Shown here: piece after piece, positions 5,477 through 10,000 of the stretch | Numbering within the stretch: the first letter of the stretch is position 1 | Layout: every line of letters begins with the position of its first letter | Assembly (NCBI GenBank): GCA_008636095.1 | Contig: VSJD01000026.1 | Location: 1 to 10,000, forward strand | Source: Kiritimatiellota bacterium | GTDB lineage: Bacteria > Verrucomicrobiota > Kiritimatiellia > JAAZAB01 | DNA length: 10,000 nt | Direction of reading: 5' to 3' | Notes under the pieces: generated by a model | What the model was told of the DNA's origin: nothing | The model's database searches: none | What the model saw: the letters and a program-made list of their open reading frames with translations, nothing else | Position numbers and translations under genes: made by a program

Positions 5477-7288
5477 ATGACCAAAAACGAGGCCTTGCTG
5501 GCATGGGTGAATGAAATCGAGGCGTTGTGTACGCCGGACCGGGTGCACTGGTGCGACGGCTCGCAGGCCGAATACGATCGCCTTTGCGGCGAGATGGTCA
5601 AGGCCGGCACGTTCATCAAGCTCAATGAGCAGAAACGTCCGAACAGCTATTTGTGCCGTTCCAATCCTTCCGACGTAGCGCGTACGGAAGACCGCACCTT
5701 CATCTGCTCCCGCCAACAGGCGGATGCAGGTCCCACCAATAACTGGCGCACGCCGGCCGAAATGAAAGCCACCCTCACGGACCTGTTTCGGGGGTGCATG
5801 CTGGGGCGGACGATGTACGTAATCCCGTTCAGCATGGGACCATTAGGTTCGGCCATTGCTCATATCGGCATCGAAATCACGGATTCCCCTTATGTCGTCG
5901 GCAACATGCGCATCATGACCCGCATGGGGCAAGCCGTGCTCGACGTACTTGGCAACGGAAAATTCGTGCGGTGCCTGCACTCGGTGGGCGCGCCATTGAA
6001 GAGCGGCGAGCAGGATGTGCCCTGGCCCTGCAATGCCACCAATAAATACATCGTGCACTTCCCCGAGGAACGCGCCATCTGGTCATTCGGCAGTGGTTAC
6101 GGCGGCAACGCGCTCCTGGGCAAGAAATGTTTTGCACTCCGGATCGCCTCCGCCATGGCGCGCGACGAAGGCTGGCTGGCCGAGCACATGCTCATCCTGG
6201 GTTTGACCCCGCCCAAGGGACCAACGATTTACGTTGCGGCAGCCTTCCCCAGCGCCTGTGGCAAAACCAACCTGGCCATGATGAACCCGGCCCTGCCCGG
6301 CTGGAAAATCAGATGCGTAGGCGACGATATCGCCTGGATGAAATTCGGGGCCGACGGCCGACTTTATGCCATCAATCCCGAGGCGGGTTGTTTCGGCGTG
6401 GCGCCGGGCACATCCATGCAATCCAATCCGAACGCCCTTTTGATGCTGAACCAGAACAGCATCTTCACCAATGTGGCCATGACACCCGATGGCGATGTCT
6501 GGTGGGAAGACATGACCAGAGAAACACCGACAACACTGACAGACTGGCTGGGCGACGAATGGACGAGCGGATGCGGCCGCAAGGCGGCCCATCCTAATGC
6601 CCGGTTCACCGCGCCCATCGCCCAGTGCCCCGTCGTGGACGCGGCATGGGAAGACCCCAAGGGTGTACCGATTGCCGCCATCCTGTTCGGTGGACGCCGA
6701 CCAACTACAATTCCGCTCGTGTGCGAGGCTTTTTCCTGGCAGCACGGCACATTCCTGGGTGCTATTCAGTCTTCGGAAACTACCGCGGCCGCCGCCGGCG
6801 CAGTGGGCGTGGTGCGTCGCGATCCGATGGCCATGCTACCTTTCTGCGGCTATAACATGGGTGATTACCTGGCGCATTGGCTGAAGCTCGGCAAGCAAGC
6901 GGAGGAAAGCCAACTACCGCGCATCTTTTACGTCAACTGGTTCCGCAAGTCGCCGCAAGGTCAATGGCTCTGGCCGGGCTACGGCGAAAACAGCCGCGTA
7001 CTGAAATGGATCTATGAGCGGGTAACCGGCAATGGCCGGAACACCGGCAAAGGCCAAGCCATCGAAACACCGATCGGGCTTATGCCGAGCGTGACCGCGC
7101 TGGATACCAAGGGACTGAACGTCCACGCCCAGGATTTAGCGGAACTCCTGCGCGTGGACGTGGAAGGCTGGCTCAAGGAACTGCCCGGCATCCGGGAGCA
7201 TTTTCGAAAACTTGGCGAGCGCCTGCCGCAGGCGCTCGTGGACGAACTGGTCGCGCTGGAACAGCGCCTGCAAAAGGCCAAAGCATAA
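5477..7288 (+). CDS. pckG: Phosphoenolpyruvate carboxykinase (GTP)
   Basis: 603 aa, cytoplasmic. It converts oxaloacetate and GTP to phosphoenolpyruvate, GDP and CO2, the entry step of gluconeogenesis; in some anaerobes it runs the other way to fix CO2. Length is normal for the GTP-dependent family (about 600-620 aa). Seen here: VHWCDGS near residue 23; the kinase-1 P-loop FPSACGKTN at 257-265 with the reactive Cys261; the metal-binding kinase-2 loop VGDDIAW at 281-287; the [11 protein letters not shown] segment from 405; and the guanine-site aromatics Phe489, Trp497 and Tyr502 in NWFRK...[10 protein letters not shown] chose ATG 5477 because AAGG ends eight bases upstream; an in-frame ATG at 5462 would add five residues. 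It is divergent from the GH31 gene and appears monocistronic. A heptameric repeat begins at the last base of the stop codon. Confidence 0.97.
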   Translation: MTKNEALLAWVNEIEALCTPDRVHWCDGSQAEYDRLCGEMVKAGTFIKLNEQKRPNSYLCRSNPSDVARTEDRTFICSRQQADAGPTNNWRTPAEMKATLTDLFRGCMLGRTMYVIPFSMGPLGSAIAHIGIEITDSPYVVGNMRIMTRMGQAVLDVLGNGKFVRCLHSVGAPLKSGEQDVPWPCNATNKYIVHFPEERAIWSFGSGYGGNALLGKKCFALRIASAMARDEGWLAEHMLILGLTPPKGPTIYVAAAFPSACGKTNLAMMNPALPGWKIRCVGDDIAWMKFGADGRLYAINPEAGCFGVAPGTSMQSNPNALLMLNQNSIFTNVAMTPDGDVWWEDMTRETPTTLTDWLGDEWTSGCGRKAAHPNARFTAPIAQCPVVDAAWEDPKGVPIAAILFGGRRPTTIPLVCEAFSWQHGTFLGAIQSSETTAAAAGAVGVVRRDPMAMLPFCGYNMGDYLAHWLKLGKQAEESQLPRIFYVNWFRKSPQGQWLWPGYGENSRVLKWIYERVTGNGRNTGKGQAIETPIGLMPSVTALDTKGLNVHAQDLAELLRVDVEGWLKELPGIREHFRKLGERLPQALVDELVALEQRLQKAKA

Positions 7289-7322
7289 TGGTGAATGGTT
7301 GATGGTCAATGGCGAATGAAGA
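7288..7322 (+). repeat. Heptameric tandem array, 5 units, abutting the pckG stop codon
   Basis: Units are ATGGTGA, ATGGTTG, ATGGTCA, ATGGCGA and ATGAAGA, starting at the last A of the stop codon TAA. The array is in exact 7-bp phase. It can fold back on the opposite-strand array at 7392-7432, with most positions paired over about 26 bp. Confidence 0.75.
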
Positions 7323-7391
7323 AGGAAACGATGTGGATATGACTATGTTACTCGCATTCTCCATTAACGTTTTTTGATTTATTGATCGCGT

Positions 7392-7432
7392 TTTTCATTA
7401 ACCTTAACCATCGACCATTTCCCATTAACCAT
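7392..7432 (-). repeat. Heptameric tandem array, 6 units, inverted relative to the first
   Basis: On the minus strand the units are ATGGTTA, ATGGGAA, ATGGTCG, ATGGTTA, a six-base AGGTTA, and ATGAAAA. Together with 7288-7322 it makes a large imperfect inverted repeat downstream of pckG, which may stabilise or end the mRNA. The remaining gap 7433-7608 shows no gene or structure that I can support. Confidence 0.7.
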
Positions 7433-7608
7433 TATCCTGTCATCAAATTCCCCGCAGACATCGGGTATTATCTCAGCACGCCAAAGTCGTGTGTCTGGAG
7501 GATTTCTGGACCTAACAGCCTTCTCGCCTGGGCGAAACCTGGCCGGCAGAGCCTGACAGCCTACAGCCTTAACACCATGCGCAGCGACGATGCTGATTGC
7601 CATCAATT

Positions 7609-7649
7609 TGCAAACATTCTGTTTTTAAGTGCAAAGACATAATGCTTTA
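7609..7649 (+). repeat. 41-bp dispersed repeat, copy 2
   Basis: This is the partner of 186-226 (34 of 41 identical, no gaps). It lies 60 bp before the ATG of the FAD oxidoreductase, in the same orientation relative to that gene as copy 1 is to the left-edge gene. TGCAA starts at 7609 and again at 7630, a 21-bp period. In one frame both copies would encode CK-x-SVFKCKD-x-x-L-stop, but a stop lies just upstream here, so coding is unlikely. Confidence 0.75.
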
Positions 7650-7709
7650 GGGATTTAGGGATGCTTTTCGGGTTGCATTCTAACCGCTTAGAGTGTTAGA
7701 TTCATTGTG

Positions 7710-9284
7710 ATGAGTGAACAGAAAACAGACATTCTGATTGTAGGTGGAGGCACCGGCGGTTGCGCCGCGGCCCTGGCGGCAGCATCCATGGGCAAGAAGG
7801 TTGTTCTCACGGAAGAAACAGATTGGATCGGCGGACAATTTACGTCTCAAATTGTGCCGCCGGATGAACATCAATGGATTGAACAATTCGGATGCACCCG
7901 GCGGTATCGTCAATTACGCGATGGGGTTCGCAATTACTACCGCGAGCATTATCCGCTCACCCCTGCGGCACGGCATGATTCCCATTTAAATCCCGGACTA
8001 GGCAGTGTATCACGGCTGTGTCATGAACCGCGGGTATCCGTTGCCGTGCTGGACCAGATGATGGCGTTCTACCGTTCCATTGGTCTTTTGCGTATTCTGC
8101 TTTTCCGAAAACCAGCATCAGCCGAAACCGCTCATGACCGGGTCCGCGCGGTAACTTTCAAAAATCTTCTCACCGCCCAACGGGAAACAATCAAGGCAAC
8201 GTATGTTTTGGATGCCACGGAACTTGGAGATCTTCTGCCCATGACCGGGGCGGAATACGTTAGCGGGGCCGAATCACGCGATGAAACTGGCGAACCTCAC
8301 GCCGTGGCAGGACAAGCCCAGCCGGAGAATGTCCAATCATTCACATGGTGCTTTCCCATGGGATATGATCCTGACGGTGAACATGTCATTGATAAACCGG
8401 CCCAATACGACCAATGGCGAAATTACATCCCTTCGTTGAATCCTCCCTGGCCGGGCAAACTGCTGGATTGGAGTTATACTCATCCGATCACGTCCAAACC
8501 GAATCCTTCAACGCTTTTTCCTGATAATTCTGCGAGGGATTTGTGGACTTATCGCCGCCTCCGCGCCAGGCAGAACTATCTCTCCGAGCTTGCGCCCCAT
8601 GAAATTACCCTAGTCAATTGGCCCCAAAACGATTATTGGAAAGGAAACATCATTGACAAGCCCGAACCGGAAGCAGAACGCTATCTGGAAGAATCCCGCC
8701 AGCTTTCCTTAAGCTTTCTCTACTGGCTCCAGACGGAAGCACCTCGTCCCGATGGCGAAAAAACCGGCTATCCCGGACTTTACCTGTGTCCGGAAATTTC
8801 CGGCACTGGCAATGGCCTGGCAAAATATCCCTACATCCGCGAATCACGCAGAATTCGCGCCGTCTTCACAGTTACGGAAAATCATGTGGGGATAGAGGCA
8901 CGTAATGGTCGATCGGTAGAAACATTCAACGACAGTGTCGGCATCGGGTTTTATAGGATTGATTTGCATCCTTCGGCCAACGGCGCCAACTATATTGATA
9001 TTGCCTCCAGTCCCTTCCAAATCCCGCTGGGTGCGTTATTGCCTGTTCGCGTGGAAAACCTTCTGCCGGCCTGCAAAAATATCGGCACGACCCATATTAC
9101 CAACGGTTGTTACCGGCTTCATCCGGTGGAATGGAACATTGGCGAAGCGGCGGGTCTTTTAGCGGCTTTTGTAATATCCCGGCAAGTACCTCCGCGTGCC
9201 GTACGGGAGCGGCCGGAATTATCTGAAGATTTTCAAAAACTGCTTTTTGCGCAGGGTGTTGAAACCACCTGGCCCAAAATATAA
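7710..9284 (+). CDS. FAD-dependent oxidoreductase (PF12831 type)
   Basis: 524 aa. An N-terminal Rossmann fold binds FAD: GGGTGG at 12-17 after ILIVG, a likely ribose-binding Glu35 in VVLTEE, then WIGGQFTSQ at 39-47. The middle holds the second nucleotide-contact strand VLDATELGDLLP (around 166-177). The C-terminus closes the FAD site with THITNGCYRLHPVEWNIGE (461-479), a pattern typical of this family, which is often expanded in Lentisphaerota, Planctomycetota and Verrucomicrobiota. No Sec or Tat signal, so cytoplasmic. The substrate is unknown; family members are often annotated only as FAD-dependent oxidoreductase. Start: ATG 7710; GTG 7707 directly before it is also possible, and no Shine-Dalgarno separates them. 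It lies 421 bp after pckG across repeats, so it is probably a separate transcript, and is convergent with the amidohydrolase. Confidence 0.88.
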   Translation: MSEQKTDILIVGGGTGGCAAALAAASMGKKVVLTEETDWIGGQFTSQIVPPDEHQWIEQFGCTRRYRQLRDGVRNYYREHYPLTPAARHDSHLNPGLGSVSRLCHEPRVSVAVLDQMMAFYRSIGLLRILLFRKPASAETAHDRVRAVTFKNLLTAQRETIKATYVLDATELGDLLPMTGAEYVSGAESRDETGEPHAVAGQAQPENVQSFTWCFPMGYDPDGEHVIDKPAQYDQWRNYIPSLNPPWPGKLLDWSYTHPITSKPNPSTLFPDNSARDLWTYRRLRARQNYLSELAPHEITLVNWPQNDYWKGNIIDKPEPEAERYLEESRQLSLSFLYWLQTEAPRPDGEKTGYPGLYLCPEISGTGNGLAKYPYIRESRRIRAVFTVTENHVGIEARNGRSVETFNDSVGIGFYRIDLHPSANGANYIDIASSPFQIPLGALLPVRVENLLPACKNIGTTHITNGCYRLHPVEWNIGEAAGLLAAFVISRQVPPRAVRERPELSEDFQKLLFAQGVETTWPKI

Positions 9285-9376
9285 GCCATGCGGCAGGCCG
9301 ACAAGTGATGGAATTGTCGCACCTTTCAGAATTGATGAATTGCCGACAGCCAACAGCCTATGGAACACGCGACCCA

Positions 9377-10000
9377 TCACCATCCCAGCAGGCGGCGGGC
9401 ATTGTCATAGAACAGTTTTTGCTCCCGGTCGGGTGGAAGCGCCAGGGCTTTGACGCACTCGATTTCCTCCGCCTGGCCGGCCCAGGGCGAATCGGTGCCG
9501 AAAAGGATATGATCGGATAGGTGGTTCATTAACAGGCGGCGGGCCAATTCAACGCCGCAATAGGGAATTGCAAACGACGTTTCCAACAGCACCGGCTTAC
9601 CGATCAGCCAACGCTCGACTTCATCCCAGTTTTCCCAGGCGCCCATGTGCGTGGCAATGAACTTGAGCCCGGGAAATTTAGCAACAACCTTCCAGATGCG
9701 CTCCGGATCCGCACGCCGCTCGCGCGGAAAAGCAGCGTCGAACCCCGTGTGACAGAACACTATCAGACCGCATTCCCGCATGCATTCGTAAATCGGCTCC
9801 ATGCGCGGCTCGTCGAGATAAAACTCCTGATAATACGGATGGATCTTGATGCCCAAAAACCCCTCGGAGTGAATCATGCGGATATGTGCCAAGACATCAG
9901 TCGCGGCGGGATGGACCGAGGGAAACAGGATCAGTCTGTCCGAACGTACCGACTTGGACCAGTCCAGGATTTTCTGGAATTGCGCCGGCTTGGTGGCAAT
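9377..10000 (-). CDS. Amidohydrolase 2 family protein, C-terminal part (runs off right edge)
   Basis: 207 codons of the C-terminal part are inside; the frame is open to position 10000, so the start is beyond the window. It is a TIM-barrel metal hydrolase or decarboxylase of the Amidohydro_2 (PF04909) group. Visible markers, in order: GIKIHPYYQ, VFCHTGFD, FIATHMGAWENWDEVERWL, LLETSF, and HILFGTDSPW, whose Asp is the usual metal/catalytic Asp. The His residues in KIHP, FCHTG and ATHMG are the expected active-site ligands. Substrate unknown; members act on small aromatic or lactone-type acids and related compounds. A TTG at 9892 is in frame but internal to the conserved barrel, so it is not the start. 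It is convergent with the FAD oxidoreductase with 92 bp between them; that gap holds only a weak 6-bp hairpin at 9299-9319. Confidence 0.85.
   Translation of the reverse strand: MATKPAQFQKILDWSKSVRSDRLILFPSVHPAATDVLAHIRMIHSEGFLGIKIHPYYQEFYLDEPRMEPIYECMRECGLIVFCHTGFDAAFPRERRADPERIWKVVAKFPGLKFIATHMGAWENWDEVERWLIGKPVLLETSFAIPYCGVELARRLLMNHLSDHILFGTDSPWAGQAEEIECVKALALPPDREQKLFYDNARRLLGW

Noticed and set aside
6083..6745. 220-codon minus-strand open frame
   Set aside because: Antisense shadow in the GC-rich pckG gene; no start signal or motif.
7288..7432. CRISPR array
   Set aside because: The repeats are 7-bp contiguous units without spacers, and no cas gene is present.
7379..7642. Small open frames on both strands in the pckG to oxidoreductase gap
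   Set aside because: They begin or end in the heptad array or the 41-bp repeat, lack ribosome sites, and show no known domain.
7673..7701. TTGCAT-N17-TTAGAT as promoter of the FAD oxidoreductase
   Set aside because: Each box matches only three of six consensus bases, and the start would fall almost on the ATG; leaderless expression is possible but unsupported.
9299..9319. CGACAA / TTGTCG hairpin between the convergent genes as a terminator
   Set aside because: Six-base stem, nine-base loop and no T-run on either strand; too weak to call.

Overview
The window looks like a piece of a chromosome from a carbohydrate-using bacterium of the Verrucomicrobiota / Kiritimatiellota / Lentisphaerota type. 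This rests on the gene mix: an AraC-type regulator, two cytoplasmic glycosidase-like proteins, a GTP-dependent PEP carboxykinase, a PF12831-type FAD oxidoreductase and an amidohydrolase. Repeat-rich intergenic gaps point the same way. No rRNA, tRNA or taxon-specific marker is present, so the assignment is an inference. I see no CRISPR array, transposase, phage gene or toxin-antitoxin pair.

Left part (1-5240), all minus strand. Reading in the direction of transcription there is a GH31 glycosidase (5202-3250), a GH42-like/DUF4832 glycosidase-like protein (3046-1520), an AraC-family regulator (1376-441), and the first 34 codons of a small secreted or membrane protein that leaves the window at position 1. 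Together the two enzymes and the regulator look like a small sugar-utilisation locus. The regulator has its own near-consensus promoter, with a palindrome at the predicted transcription start. The two glycosidase genes are separated by a 136-bp palindromic segment bounded by imperfect inverted repeats. The GH31 gene differs from its neighbour in codon choice and may have a separate origin.

Right part. Divergent from GH31 is pckG (5477-7288, gluconeogenic PEP carboxykinase), then an FAD-dependent oxidoreductase (7710-9284). Convergent with that is the C-terminal part of a metal-dependent amidohydrolase that runs off the right edge (10000-9377).

The least ordinary content lies between the genes. 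There are three degenerate 7-bp tandem arrays (consensus close to ATGGNNA) at or just after gene 3' ends. One of them has become the C-terminal tail of the AraC regulator. A 41-bp sequence occurs twice (186-226 and 7609-7649), each copy in the same orientation relative to a downstream gene start. There are also several GC-rich or GTCCCC-type palindromes. I found no clearly new multi-gene system. The repeats and the regulator-operator-glycosidase arrangement are the parts most worth following up.
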